A stretch of DNA of 64,000 nucleotides. Source: Vibrio sp. Isolate34. Lineage in GTDB: Bacteria > Pseudomonadota > Gammaproteobacteria > Enterobacterales > Vibrionaceae. The position numbers were made by a program, and so were the translations under genes. The notes beneath the pieces were generated by a model that was not told the DNA's origin, did no database searches, and saw only the letters and a program-made list of their open reading frames with translations. Shown one piece after another: positions 17,892 through 26,719 of the stretch. Positions within the stretch are counted from its first letter, which is position 1. Each line of letters begins with the position of its first letter. Location: positions 182,371-246,370 of the forward strand of contig NZ_JAKEUO010000006.1 of NCBI RefSeq assembly GCF_022397915.1, given 5' to 3'.

Positions 17892-19145
17892 ATGAACACA
17901 ACAACTTCTTCGGCAAATGCCGTTAAAGATTCAAGCAAGTTTAACTATAAAGATTTTACCTGGTGTTTATCACTATTCGGTACAGCAGTTGGTGCTGGCG
18001 TACTATTTCTTCCAATCAAAGCTGGTGCGGGTGGTTTTTGGCCATTAGTTATCCTAGCTCTAATCGCGGCACCAATGACTTGGTTCGCACACAAATCTCT
18101 AGCTCGTTTCGTTCTGTCAGCTAAAAACCCTGAAGCAGATATTACAGACACAGTTGAAGAACACTTCGGTAAGACTGGCGCAAACATTATTACTTTCGCT
18201 TACTTCTTCGCTATCTACCCAATCGTTCTTATCTACGGTGTTGGTATCACGAACACGGTTGATTCTTTCCTAGTAAACCAAATGGGTATGGAATCTATTC
18301 CACGTCCTCTCCTTTCTGGTGCACTTATCCTAGCTATGACAGCGGGTGTTGTATTCGGTAAAGATCTAATGCTGAAAGCAACTTCAGCGATGGTTTACCC
18401 ACTAGTATTCATCCTACTAGCACTTTCTTTCTACCTAGTTCCTGATTGGAACACTTCAATGATGGACGTAAGCCCAGAATGGTCAACAATGCCTTCTATT
18501 ATCTGGCTTGCAATTCCAATCATCGTATTCTCTTTCAACCACAGCCCAATCATTTCACAGTTCTCTAAAGAGCAACGTCGTGTATACGGTGAAAACGCAG
18601 TTAAGAAAACTGACGCTATCACTGGCGGCGCAGCAATGATGCTGATGGGTTTTGTAATGTTCTTCGTATTCTCTGTAGTGCTTTCTCTATCTCCAGAGCA
18701 ACTAGCAACAGCACAAGCACAGAACATCTCTGTTCTTTCTTACCTAGCAAACGTACATGAGTCTCCACTTATCTCTTACATGGGCCCTCTAGTAGCGTTC
18801 GCAGCGATTACTTCAAGCTACTTCGGTCACTTCCTAGGTGCTCACGAAGGTCTTGTTGGTCTAATCAAGTCTCGCTCTGGTTCTTCAGTAAGCACTATCG
18901 AAAAAGCATCTCTAGCGTTCATCGTTGTTACCACTTGGATTGTTGCGGTCGTTAACCCAAGCATCCTAGGTATGATTGAAACAATGGGTGCTCCAATGAT
19001 TGCAGCTATCCTGTTCCTAATGCCTGTATTCGCGATGCAAAAAGTACCAGCAATGGCTAAGTACAAAACTTCAGCACCTGTACAAATCTTTACAGCTTTA
19101 TGTGGTCTAGCGGCTATTAGTTCTGTAATCTACGGCGCTCTTTAA
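17892..19145 (+). CDS. sdaC: Serine/proton symporter SdaC (HAAAP family)
   Basis: 417 residues with about 11 hydrophobic segments. The first contains SLFGTAVGAGVLFLPI, typical of the hydroxy/aromatic amino acid permease family. It imports L-serine with protons across the inner membrane. It precedes sdaA, the serine deaminase, an uptake-plus-degradation pairing also found in enterobacteria. An intrinsic terminator separates the two genes. The upstream PurR-like site may tie serine use to purine and one-carbon demand. Confidence 0.9.
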   Translation: MNTTTSSANAVKDSSKFNYKDFTWCLSLFGTAVGAGVLFLPIKAGAGGFWPLVILALIAAPMTWFAHKSLARFVLSAKNPEADITDTVEEHFGKTGANIITFAYFFAIYPIVLIYGVGITNTVDSFLVNQMGMESIPRPLLSGALILAMTAGVVFGKDLMLKATSAMVYPLVFILLALSFYLVPDWNTSMMDVSPEWSTMPSIIWLAIPIIVFSFNHSPIISQFSKEQRRVYGENAVKKTDAITGGAAMMLMGFVMFFVFSVVLSLSPEQLATAQAQNISVLSYLANVHESPLISYMGPLVAFAAITSSYFGHFLGAHEGLVGLIKSRSGSSVSTIEKASLAFIVVTTWIVAVVNPSILGMIETMGAPMIAAILFLMPVFAMQKVPAMAKYKTSAPVQIFTALCGLAAISSVIYGAL

Positions 19146-19218
19146 TCTTAAGCACTTTTTATAAGATGACTTCCATCTTATATCGCGAGATTAGACACAA
19201 AATATAATGATAATAAAT

Positions 19219-19253
19219 GAGCCTCCCTACTCCCCTTGGGAGGCTCTCTTTTT
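19219..19253 (+). terminator. Terminator between sdaC and sdaA
   Basis: The 9-bp stem GAGCCTCCC / GGGAGGCTC is followed by TCTTTTTT. The T tract ends one base before the GAGGT ribosome site of sdaA (19255-19259). Confidence 0.85.
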
Positions 19254-19266
19254 TGAGGTAATCGCT

Positions 19267-20628
19267 ATGATTAGTGTATTTGATATCTATAAAATCGGTG
19301 TTGGTCCATCGAGCTCACACACAGTTGGACCAATGAAAGCGGGTAAAGAATTTATTGATGACCTACGTTCAATGGGAAAATTGCGCGACATCACTAAAAT
19401 CACCGTGGACGTATATGGATCACTATCACTGACAGGGAAAGGTCACCACACAGATATTGCAATCATCATGGGTCTTGCTGGCAATACTCCTGAGCGTGTT
19501 GATATCGATTCTATTGCTGGCTTCATTGCTCGCGTAGAAGAAACTGAACGCCTTCCTGTTGGGATGCACTGTCATACAGTATCGTTCCCACGCGATGGCG
19601 GTATGAACTTCCATACTAGCAACCTTTCTCTACATGAGAATGGCATGAGCATTCACGCTTGGGTTGGCGACGAAGTAGCATACTCAAAAACTTACTACTC
19701 AATTGGTGGCGGTTTCATCGTTGACGAAGAGAACTTCGGCAAAGAAGAAGAAAACCCAATTAAAGCACCTTACGAATTTACAACAGCTGAAGAGCTGGTT
19801 AATCAGTGTAAAGAAAGCGGTCTTTCTATCAGTACACTGGTTATGAAAAACCAAGCGGCTTTCCACTCAGACGAAGAGTCTCGTACTTACTTCGCAAACA
19901 TCTGGAAAACGATGCGTGAGTGTATGGATCGCGGTATGAATACTGAAGGTATCCTACCTGGCCCACTGCGTGTACCTCGTCGTGCTGCAGCACTTCGCCA
20001 ACAGCTAATCACTTCAGAAAAAACAACGAACGACCCAATGACGGTTGTTGACTGGGTGAACATGTTTGCTTTCGCAGTAAACGAAGAAAACGCTGCAGGT
20101 GGTCGTGTAGTAACGGCTCCAACAAATGGCGCGTGTGGCATCATCCCTGCAGTACTGGCTTACTACGATAAGTTCATCCAAACAGTGACAGAGAAAGATT
20201 ACATCCGTTACTTCGCGGCTTCTGGCGCGATCGGTGGTCTTTACAAGCGTAACGCTTCTATCTCTGGTGCAGAAGTTGGCTGTCAGGGTGAAGTTGGTGT
20301 GGCATGTTCTATGGCTGCTGCTGGTCTTGCTGAGCTTATGGGTGGCAGCCCAGAGCAAGTGTGTATGGCTGCAGAAATCGCTATGGAACACAACCTAGGT
20401 CTTACATGTGACCCTGTTGCTGGCCAAGTGCAAGTACCATGTATAGAGCGTAACGGTATTGCTGCGGTAAAAGCAATCAACTCAACTCGTATGGCACTTC
20501 GTCGTTCTTCTGCGCCTACTGTTTCTCTAGATAAAGTTATCGAAACCATGCTAGAAACAGGTAAAGACATGAACGCTAAATACCGTGAGACTTCTCAAGG
20601 TGGTTTGGCTGTTAAGGTTGTTTGCTAA
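19267..20628 (+). CDS. sdaA: L-serine ammonia-lyase (single-chain, iron-sulfur)
   Basis: 453 residues from this ATG, matching E. coli SdaA (454). It deaminates L-serine to pyruvate and ammonia. The start MISVFDIYKIGVGPSSSHT is characteristic, and GAGGT is 7 bases upstream. A longer frame opening at 19207 is rejected because it would cross the terminator hairpin. The C-terminal domain has the cysteines expected to hold the [4Fe-4S] cluster (in GEVGVACS, GLTCDPVAG and VPCIERN). The N-terminal half is the ACT-like beta domain. Confidence 0.93.
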   Translation: MISVFDIYKIGVGPSSSHTVGPMKAGKEFIDDLRSMGKLRDITKITVDVYGSLSLTGKGHHTDIAIIMGLAGNTPERVDIDSIAGFIARVEETERLPVGMHCHTVSFPRDGGMNFHTSNLSLHENGMSIHAWVGDEVAYSKTYYSIGGGFIVDEENFGKEEENPIKAPYEFTTAEELVNQCKESGLSISTLVMKNQAAFHSDEESRTYFANIWKTMRECMDRGMNTEGILPGPLRVPRRAAALRQQLITSEKTTNDPMTVVDWVNMFAFAVNEENAAGGRVVTAPTNGACGIIPAVLAYYDKFIQTVTEKDYIRYFAASGAIGGLYKRNASISGAEVGCQGEVGVACSMAAAGLAELMGGSPEQVCMAAEIAMEHNLGLTCDPVAGQVQVPCIERNGIAAVKAINSTRMALRRSSAPTVSLDKVIETMLETGKDMNAKYRETSQGGLAVKVVC

Positions 20629-20655
20629 TCAATCTGAATTAACAAGCAAATAATA

Positions 20656-20683
20656 AAAAGGAACGCCGAGGCGTTCCTTTTTT
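20656..20683 (+). terminator. Terminator of sdaA
   Basis: AAAAGGAACGCC and GCGTTCC form a tight hairpin followed by a T run. It also lies downstream of the convergent permease gene. Confidence 0.85.
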
Positions 20684-20731
20684 GTATCTGAAATTTGGCG
20701 AGCTATTTAATCAACTCGCCAAATAGCCAGA

Positions 20732-21886
20732 TTAAATCACTTGCGAGATAAGTAAGAAGCAACCAAACAGCAATGAGAAAAGCATCATTGGCTTACCACC
20801 TTCCGCGCTGTATCTGTCTTCTGCTACTTTCATAAAGCGTTGCTTATGGACCATTACCAAAGGAACGAACACAGCTAAGAACACTAAGATGATACCTGCG
20901 TAGTTCAACACTTGTAGGAACTTGTCTGCTGCAAGCACTGAACCCGCGAGTGGCAGGATGAAGCTAATGCAGTAAGTCACCGCTGTGTTTTGGTTGAACA
21001 TGTCTTTGTTCTGGTTGAACAATGCCATTGCCACACCAAAGAAAGAGGTCAGTAGGGCTAGACCTGTAAAGGTAGAAAGCACGTTACCTACCCAAGGAGA
21101 TTGAGCCTCAAACGCCGCCATCAAATCAGAGACATTCTTAAAGCTGCGGAATTGCTCTTCGCTCAGGTTACCGACCACCGCAAACAACCAGCATAAGTAA
21201 CACACCAATGGGATCAGAGAACCAACAATCACCATATTGCGTAACTGTTTGTCTGTCGCTTCGTGGTTGTAAGACACCAAGGTTGGAATCACGACCATAA
21301 AGCCAAAGCTGGTGAACAGAATTGCACTGGTTTTGATTAGGTCAACGTGGTTGTGACTTGTTACCTGCATCAAGTTTTCTTGCGTCATACTTGGCGCCAA
21401 AAACGCCATGGTTGCAAACAAGCTTGCTAGCATCACAAAGAACAATGCGCGGTTCAGTTTATCAATAACACCTGTACCACTTGCAACAACAGCACCGGCA
21501 AGCAAGGTAAACGTGATTTGGCTAGACGTTGCGGTAATGTCTACACCGAAGTTAGACAGTAACTTGCTCAGCAAGTCACCCGCGCCCAAAATGTAAGCCA
21601 TTAATAGGCAAATTAACAACGCGTAAAGCAGGCCGTTGGTAAGCAACTGGCCTTGTTTGCCCAAGGTCTTTCGAGCAATAGAGTTCAACCCTAGACCGCC
21701 ACCGGCTTTGATGGTCGCTTCTAGAAGTAATAGAGCTGCGTAAGTGGTACCGAAACAGATCAGAACCATCAGCAGTGTGCCGTAAAGCAATCCGAATTGA
21801 GCTAATACCATTGGGATCGCGAGCATACCAGCACCGAGAGCGGTACCAGCGATAATTAGGGAGCTACCCATCATTTTAATATTCAT
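20732..21886 (-). CDS. Aromatic amino acid permease (TyrP/Mtr type)
   Basis: 384 residues with about 11 membrane segments and the HAAAP signature AGTALGAGMLAIPM near residues 13-26. The middle carries FTSFGFMVVIPTLVSYN, close to TyrP's FTSFGF-PSIVSY region, so a tyrosine-type carrier is most likely; tryptophan permeases Mtr and TnaB are close relatives and cannot be excluded. It is an inner-membrane proton symporter. No convincing TyrR box is visible upstream, but an in-line ORF with an aromatic-rich C-terminus ends 69 bp before the start. Confidence 0.82.
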   Translation of the reverse strand: MNIKMMGSSLIIAGTALGAGMLAIPMVLAQFGLLYGTLLMVLICFGTTYAALLLLEATIKAGGGLGLNSIARKTLGKQGQLLTNGLLYALLICLLMAYILGAGDLLSKLLSNFGVDITATSSQITFTLLAGAVVASGTGVIDKLNRALFFVMLASLFATMAFLAPSMTQENLMQVTSHNHVDLIKTSAILFTSFGFMVVIPTLVSYNHEATDKQLRNMVIVGSLIPLVCYLCWLFAVVGNLSEEQFRSFKNVSDLMAAFEAQSPWVGNVLSTFTGLALLTSFFGVAMALFNQNKDMFNQNTAVTYCISFILPLAGSVLAADKFLQVLNYAGIILVFLAVFVPLVMVHKQRFMKVAEDRYSAEGGKPMMLFSLLFGCFLLISQVI

Positions 21887-21955
21887 TATTTTTAACTTAT
21901 TTGTTTAGTTTTTATAGGTGTGAGTCTTCGTGCATCAAGTGGATGACAAAGGAAT

Positions 21956-22153
21956 TCAGATAGAAATAAAGTTATAAAACGAATAACAATAGGAGCGATA
22001 AGCGGTAAAGAAGCGTGCAGAGACGTTGTCGAACAGGGCGTTCAAAGGGGATCTTGTCTTAAAAGAGGTAAAACGAGAAGCGTGAGTAAGCGTTAACTGA
22101 TGTGGTGAACCTTCCGTAGGTTCAATAATCGGAGATGTAATCTTGAATTTCAT
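21956..22153 (-). CDS. Possible leader ORF with aromatic-rich C-terminus
   Basis: A 65-codon frame from ATG at 22153 (73 from GTG at 22177) ends 69 bp before the permease ATG on the same strand. Eight of its last 18 residues are Phe or Tyr (FFTAYRSYCYSFYNFISI). That pattern, directly ahead of an aromatic permease, resembles regulatory leader peptides. The ribosome site is weak, the ORF is long for a leader, and I see no U-tract terminator between it and the permease. Low confidence. Confidence 0.3.
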   Translation of the reverse strand: MKFKITSPIIEPTEGSPHQLTLTHASRFTSFKTRSPLNALFDNVSARFFTAYRSYCYSFYNFISI

Positions 22154-22173
22154 GTATGTGTCCAATAATTGAT

Positions 22174-22386
22174 TCACATTCCATAGTATTTGAAGCAGCG
22201 TATCCGTTGCCGCCCTACCTCTAGCATTAGAGGTCGTTTCATCTTATCGAATGAGACTCGAAACACAACGCTATAGCCACACTTTTTGCTATTAAATTGA
22301 ACAAAATAGCTATCTGGATATAAGTTGACCACCAAACCTTCTAATACAATAATTTTCATTGATAAAAGACAAGCTGATAAATACAT
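22174..22386 (-). CDS. Doubtful small ORF (70 aa)
   Basis: A frame of 70 codons from 22386, or 61 from an internal ATG at 22359 (MKIIVLEGLVVNLYPDS). The composition is protein-like, but neither start has a good ribosome site and no family is recognised. It overlaps the 5' end of the next ORF by 4 bp if that one uses GTG. It may be part of a long leader for the permease. Confidence 0.25.
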   Translation of the reverse strand: MYLSACLLSMKIIVLEGLVVNLYPDSYFVQFNSKKCGYSVVFRVSFDKMKRPLMLEVGRQRIRCFKYYGM

Positions 22387-22600
22387 CTAGCCCATGGAAC
22401 CCGAGACTCTCTCCTCTAACTAGAATCAAATTCACAACTCAACGTTATATTTTGACATAAGACATAACACAAACTTGCTACATCACAGAAACATAACCAC
22501 AACTGGAGTGTGGTCACACAATTCACTATACCCCATAGGTAGTAGGGTCTCTTACACGTAAAGTATGCGCGTCATTATAATTAATAAAAACAAACACCTT

Positions 22601-24253
22601 ATGCGCTCAACAATCACTTTTAAAATCCTAGTGGCCCTCGCCATCGTGTTCACTTTTTTGCTCGCGATTTCGACCTATTTTCAATATTCACAGCAAAAAC
22701 AACTTGTTAATTCAGTGCTGAGTGAACAGCTACACGATAAAGCGAGTAACTATTTCGATAGCCTCAATATGATGATGCTGACTGGCACCATGGCACAGAA
22801 AGAAACCCTGCGTCAGAAAGCATTGGCACAAGAAGGTATTGAAGATGTTCGTGTATTACGCGCCGATGCTGTGAGTAAACTCTACGGCCCGGGAAATGAC
22901 AACCAAACACCCGTTGATGATATTGATAAACGCGCGCTAGCTGGTGAAACCGTCATCGAGCCATTCTCTGCAGATTGGGGCAAAGGCTTAGTGATTGCCC
23001 TGCCAATGAAGTCGAGCGAAGACTATCGCGGCACCAATTGCGTAGCATGCCATATGGCTCCAGAAGGTGAAGTGTTGGGCGCTATTCGCTTGGAGTACAA
23101 CCTTAGCCACGTTAATTCGTTGATCAACACTCAAACCATGGCTGCGATTGGCATTATGGCAGTGATCTCCTTTGCGGGTTTTGTGCTGACGATGGGGCTG
23201 ATTCGTAAGATCATTGTTCGCCCTCTTCAACAGACTTCTCGTTTTATGACGCAAGTTAGCAGCGACAAGAACCTATCGACCCGCTTACCATCACAAAGCA
23301 AAGATGAGATAGGTACACTCGCCAATTCGATTAACTCCTTCATGGGCACAGTTTCTGACAGTTTAGAGAAGGTACAAGATACTTCGCACAAACTGAATGC
23401 GTCTGCCAACCAACTGACCAGCGTTGCACAAATTACGGAACAAGCGGCGAGCGATCAGCAACATGAGACAGCGGAAGTACAAAACAATGTTGAAGGGATA
23501 CAGGCTCAGCAGGTTAATGTAGAACAAGCAACGTTAACCGCATCCGATCTCATCAATCACACCGCCGATGTGGCCTGCAAAAGTGCTAACCAAGCGCATG
23601 ATGCAAGCAGTGAAATAAAGAACCTAGTGACCAGCATTGAAGAAGTGAAGCACAAGATACACACTCTCAATGAGCAAACTGGAGAAGTCTCTTCAATATT
23701 GAGTGTGATTCGTGGCATTGCTGATCAAACCAACCTTCTGGCACTCAATGCAGCCATTGAAGCCGCGCGTGCTGGTGAACAAGGTCGTGGTTTTGCCGTC
23801 GTTGCTGATGAAGTCCGTCACCTCGCCTCACGAACGGCAGAAGCAACAGGCAGTATTGAATCGATTATCCATCAGTTCCAGCAAGGCAGTGAAGAGTCAT
23901 TAACCTCAGCTGATCATGTTTGCGAACAAGCACATCAAAGCTCAAGCGATATCGATGCACTGTCTGTTGAAATGAATGGTGTTGTAGAAGAGATGAAGCA
24001 AGTGTTGGCACATGCACAGAACATTCAGCAGCAAACCCAATCCACCACACAGGCAACTAAAGATGTTCAGCAGAAAGTCGAAACCATCACTTCTCACGCT
24101 AATAACACATCGCAATCTGCGGCTGAAACCCGTGACATCAGTAATGACTTGGAAGAGCTGTCTGATCATCTTGAATCGCTGATCAATCAATTCACCTTGT
24201 CTCAATCAAAGATGAACTCAAAACCGAGCTCGGAGACCATTATCAAATCTTAA
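22601..24253 (+). CDS. Methyl-accepting chemotaxis protein with c-type heme motif
   Basis: 550 residues from this ATG; an in-frame ATG at 22565 adds 12, and neither has a clear ribosome site. A membrane helix (about 7-30), then a periplasmic domain of ~150 residues ending in NCVACHMAP: a CxxCH covalent heme motif at about C147/C150/H151. A second membrane helix (~180-205) and HAMP follow. The cytoplasmic rod carries the conserved hairpin tip ([33 protein letters not shown]). It presumably senses redox state or a heme ligand in the periplasm and steers CheA. No methylation-enzyme docking pentapeptide is seen at the C-terminus. Confidence 0.9.
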   Translation: MRSTITFKILVALAIVFTFLLAISTYFQYSQQKQLVNSVLSEQLHDKASNYFDSLNMMMLTGTMAQKETLRQKALAQEGIEDVRVLRADAVSKLYGPGNDNQTPVDDIDKRALAGETVIEPFSADWGKGLVIALPMKSSEDYRGTNCVACHMAPEGEVLGAIRLEYNLSHVNSLINTQTMAAIGIMAVISFAGFVLTMGLIRKIIVRPLQQTSRFMTQVSSDKNLSTRLPSQSKDEIGTLANSINSFMGTVSDSLEKVQDTSHKLNASANQLTSVAQITEQAASDQQHETAEVQNNVEGIQAQQVNVEQATLTASDLINHTADVACKSANQAHDASSEIKNLVTSIEEVKHKIHTLNEQTGEVSSILSVIRGIADQTNLLALNAAIEAARAGEQGRGFAVVADEVRHLASRTAEATGSIESIIHQFQQGSEESLTSADHVCEQAHQSSSDIDALSVEMNGVVEEMKQVLAHAQNIQQQTQSTTQATKDVQQKVETITSHANNTSQSAAETRDISNDLEELSDHLESLINQFTLSQSKMNSKPSSETIIKS

Positions 24254-24287
24254 GTCGATAGAGTTACTTTACTTTCGACCCACAAAA

Positions 24288-24309
24288 AAGCGCTCCTTCA
24301 TGAGCGCTT
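24288..24309 (-). terminator. Terminator shared by chemoreceptor and SulP remnant
   Basis: The stem AAGCGCTC / GAGCGCTT has its T tract (TTTTTT) on the minus strand, 63 bp past the stop of the STAS remnant. That suggests it once ended a minus-strand SulP gene. Confidence 0.65.
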
Positions 24310-24372
24310 GGTCTTCTTTAGCTCTCTTTGTTTAAGATTCAATCCCCAACTCGGAATCAAACCAAACAGTAA

Positions 24373-24711
24373 CTAGTGCGTAATTGAAACCGCTGTTAAA
24401 TCTTTATGCTTATGGTACATCGCATGTTTGAAGATGAGGTTCGCACTCACAGTATCCATTCCAGAGACTTCTACATAAGCCCCCTTATTACGGAATTTGA
24501 ACACCACCTTATCAAGCGCTTCAACCGAAGTGTTATCGAGGAAAGATGCATCTCTAATATCGATCGTCACCAGCGACGATTGAACAAAAAACCAACCCTC
24601 AATGATTTTTCTCGCTTTGATTCGAAATATTTCTTTCCACAAGCAAGAATAAAGGTTGAAGCTCTCTGTATGACAGGTAATATGTTCCATTGATTTAAAA
24701 AGTTTATACAA
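24373..24711 (-). pseudogene. Remnant of a SulP transporter (STAS domain only)
   Basis: A 112-codon frame whose last ~70 residues look like the STAS domain that closes SulP anion transporters: VTIDIRDASFLDNTSVEALD, then a VEVSGMDTVSANLIF helix and an HKHKD tail. The first ~45 residues (MYKLFKSMEHITCH...) do not resemble a transporter, and all membrane segments are missing. Upstream there is only ~100 bp before asnS on the other strand. I read this as the 3' end of a decayed or deleted SulP gene; a free-standing STAS protein is the alternative. No good ribosome site is seen. Confidence 0.6.
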
Positions 24712-24812
24712 CCCAATGTTTCGACTGTTTTTTGTTCAGAATTTAGCGAACTATAAACAATCGGTTGCAAACATTGCGTTGAATTTGTCCCTCAATGGAG
24801 AATGAAACCAAC

Positions 24813-26213
24813 ATGACTTACGCGCCTGTAACAGACGTACTTGGCGGCAAGCTAGCGGTAGACAGTGAAGTAACTGTTCGCGGCTGGATCCGTTCACGTC
24901 GTGATTCCAAAGCTGGAATCTCTTTCCTTGCCATTTATGACGGCTCTTGTTTCGACCCGATTCAGGCCGTGGTCCCTAATAATCTTAATAATTACGAAAA
25001 CGAAGTACTAAAGCTAACCACTGGCTGCTCTGTTGAAGTAACTGGCAAGATTGTTGAGTCTCCTGCAAAAGGTCAAGATTTCGAACTAGCAGCAACTGAC
25101 GTTAAAGTTGTTGGCTGGGTTGAAGACGCTGACACTTACCCAATGGCTAAGACACGTCACTCTATCGAATACCTTCGTGAAGTTGCTCACCTACGCCCAC
25201 GTACTAACGTGATCGGCGCAGTAGCACGTGTACGTAACTGTCTATCGCAAGCGATTCATCGTTTCTACCACGAGCAAGGTTTCTTCTGGACTTCGGCTCC
25301 ACTTATTACTGCTTCTGATGCTGAAGGCGCAGGTGAAATGTTCCGCGTATCTACGCTAGACATGGAAAACCTACCTCGCACTGACGAAGGCAAAGTTGAT
25401 TTCAACGAAGATTTCTTCGGCAAAGAGACTTTCCTAACAGTATCTGGCCAACTTAACGCTGAAGCTTACGCTTGTGCACTAAGCAAAGTTTACACATTCG
25501 GTCCTACGTTCCGTGCTGAAAACTCAAACACAAGCCGCCACCTAGCTGAGTTCTGGATGGTTGAGCCTGAAGTTGCGTTTGCAGACCTTAACGATGTAGC
25601 AAAACTAGCTGAAGACATGCTTAAGTACGTTTTCGCTGCTGTTCTTGAAGAGCGCCGCGACGACCTTGAGTTCTTCGCTTCTCGCATCGACAAGCAAGCA
25701 ATCACTCGTCTAGAGCAATTCGTAGACGCTGATTTCGCACAAGTTGACTACACTGACGCAATCCAAATCCTACTAGACTCTGGTAAGAAATTTGAGTTTG
25801 ACGTTGAGTGGGGTATCGACATGTCTTCTGAGCATGAGCGTTACCTAGCTGAAGAGCACTTTAAAGCTCCTGTTATCGTTAAGAACTACCCGAAAGACAT
25901 CAAAGCTTTCTACATGCGCTTAAACGATGACGGCAAAACAGTTGCAGCTATGGACGTACTTGCACCAGGCATCGGTGAAATCATCGGTGGTGCACAACGT
26001 GAAGAGCGTCTAGACATTCTAGACGAGCGCATGGTTGCTATGGGTATCGACCCTGAGCACATGAGCTGGTACCGCGACCTACGTAAATACGGCACAGTGC
26101 CACACGCAGGCTTCGGTCTTGGCTTCGAGCGTCTAGTATCTTACGTAACTGGTATGGGCAACGTTCGTGACGTTATCCCGTTCCCACGTACACCACGCTC
26201 TGCAAACTTCTAA
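24813..26213 (+). CDS. asnS: Asparagine--tRNA ligase
   Basis: 466 residues from this ATG, identical in length to E. coli AsnS. The chosen start [10 protein letters not shown] aligns with the E. coli start; an upstream ATG at 24795 overlaps the GGAG ribosome site and is rejected. The N-terminal OB-fold anticodon domain includes [15 protein letters not shown]. The class II catalytic core has motif 2 ([20 protein letters not shown]) and motif 3 ([10 protein letters not shown] near the C-terminus). It charges tRNA-Asn in the cytoplasm. It is monocistronic with its own terminator. Confidence 0.96.
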   Translation: MTYAPVTDVLGGKLAVDSEVTVRGWIRSRRDSKAGISFLAIYDGSCFDPIQAVVPNNLNNYENEVLKLTTGCSVEVTGKIVESPAKGQDFELAATDVKVVGWVEDADTYPMAKTRHSIEYLREVAHLRPRTNVIGAVARVRNCLSQAIHRFYHEQGFFWTSAPLITASDAEGAGEMFRVSTLDMENLPRTDEGKVDFNEDFFGKETFLTVSGQLNAEAYACALSKVYTFGPTFRAENSNTSRHLAEFWMVEPEVAFADLNDVAKLAEDMLKYVFAAVLEERRDDLEFFASRIDKQAITRLEQFVDADFAQVDYTDAIQILLDSGKKFEFDVEWGIDMSSEHERYLAEEHFKAPVIVKNYPKDIKAFYMRLNDDGKTVAAMDVLAPGIGEIIGGAQREERLDILDERMVAMGIDPEHMSWYRDLRKYGTVPHAGFGLGFERLVSYVTGMGNVRDVIPFPRTPRSANF

Positions 26214-26251
26214 TTCGATACTTAATCGCAATTAAAAGTTAAGAACAAATA

Positions 26252-26280
26252 AAAACCTCCGCACTTGCGGAGGTTTTTTT
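26252..26280 (+). terminator. Terminator of asnS
   Basis: AAAACCTCCGC and GCGGAGGTTTT form a strong hairpin followed by further T. Confidence 0.9.
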
Positions 26281-26385
26281 ATATTCGGGATAAGTTAAAC
26301 GATTAAGGCTAACGGTATAACGCTGACAAAAACTAGCTATTCAGAGCTTAATTGGCATTTCAGTGCTTAGTCGATATAGCAAAGC

Positions 26386-26592
26386 TCAATCAACATCTTG
26401 AGCGCTAGCGTACTTTATCGCGAGACCGCAAATTGCCATCATTACAAATGGGATTGCTGCGGTTGTATATTCTGCCCAAGCCATATCAGCGAAAGCTTTT
26501 GCGAGTAGTACGTGGCCGAGGATAAGCAGAAGAGCACACACAATAGCAACGATGATTAGCTTAACTTCGTTTCCCATGGTCATTTTCAGCAT
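26386..26592 (-). CDS. Small two-helix membrane protein (68 aa)
   Basis: Two hydrophobic helices (about residues 10-32 and 43-60) with a short acidic tail (SAQDVD). A GGAG ribosome site lies about 9 bases before the ATG. No family is recognised. It is transcribed away from asnS and in line with the MocR-type gene, with 127 bp between. Probably an inner-membrane peptide. Confidence 0.6.
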   Translation of the reverse strand: MLKMTMGNEVKLIIVAIVCALLLILGHVLLAKAFADMAWAEYTTAAIPFVMMAICGLAIKYASAQDVD

Positions 26593-26719
26593 AACGGTAT
26601 CTCCAATATTTAGTCTACCGTCATTGAATCACAACTCTCTGCTCTATAAGGCGTACAGTTACGCCACAAACAACCCGTACAGTTGCAATCATTTTCTGTT
26701 TTATGAGCGACTTAAGGTT

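Larger units (their letters stand above)
21887..22600. other. 714-bp region between permease and chemoreceptor
   Basis: It holds only the two doubtful minus-strand ORFs described separately. A small inverted repeat (GAACCT / AGGTTC, 22106-22122) lies inside the aromatic-rich ORF. Promoters for the divergent permease and chemoreceptor genes should be here; a TTGACA at 22452-22457 lacks a good -10. Confidence 0.5.

Noticed and set aside
19207..19266. 20-residue N-terminal extension of sdaA
   Set aside because: It lies over an intrinsic terminator; the GAGGT site and homology place the start at 19267.
22500..22545. CRP site near GTGTGGTCACAC upstream of the chemoreceptor
   Set aside because: The spacing between half-sites does not fit TGTGA-N6-TCACA.
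24567..24770. 67-codon minus-strand frame upstream of the STAS remnant, as a possible other part of the SulP gene
   Set aside because: Its sequence has no membrane segments or transporter motifs; it appears to be a chance frame in another register.
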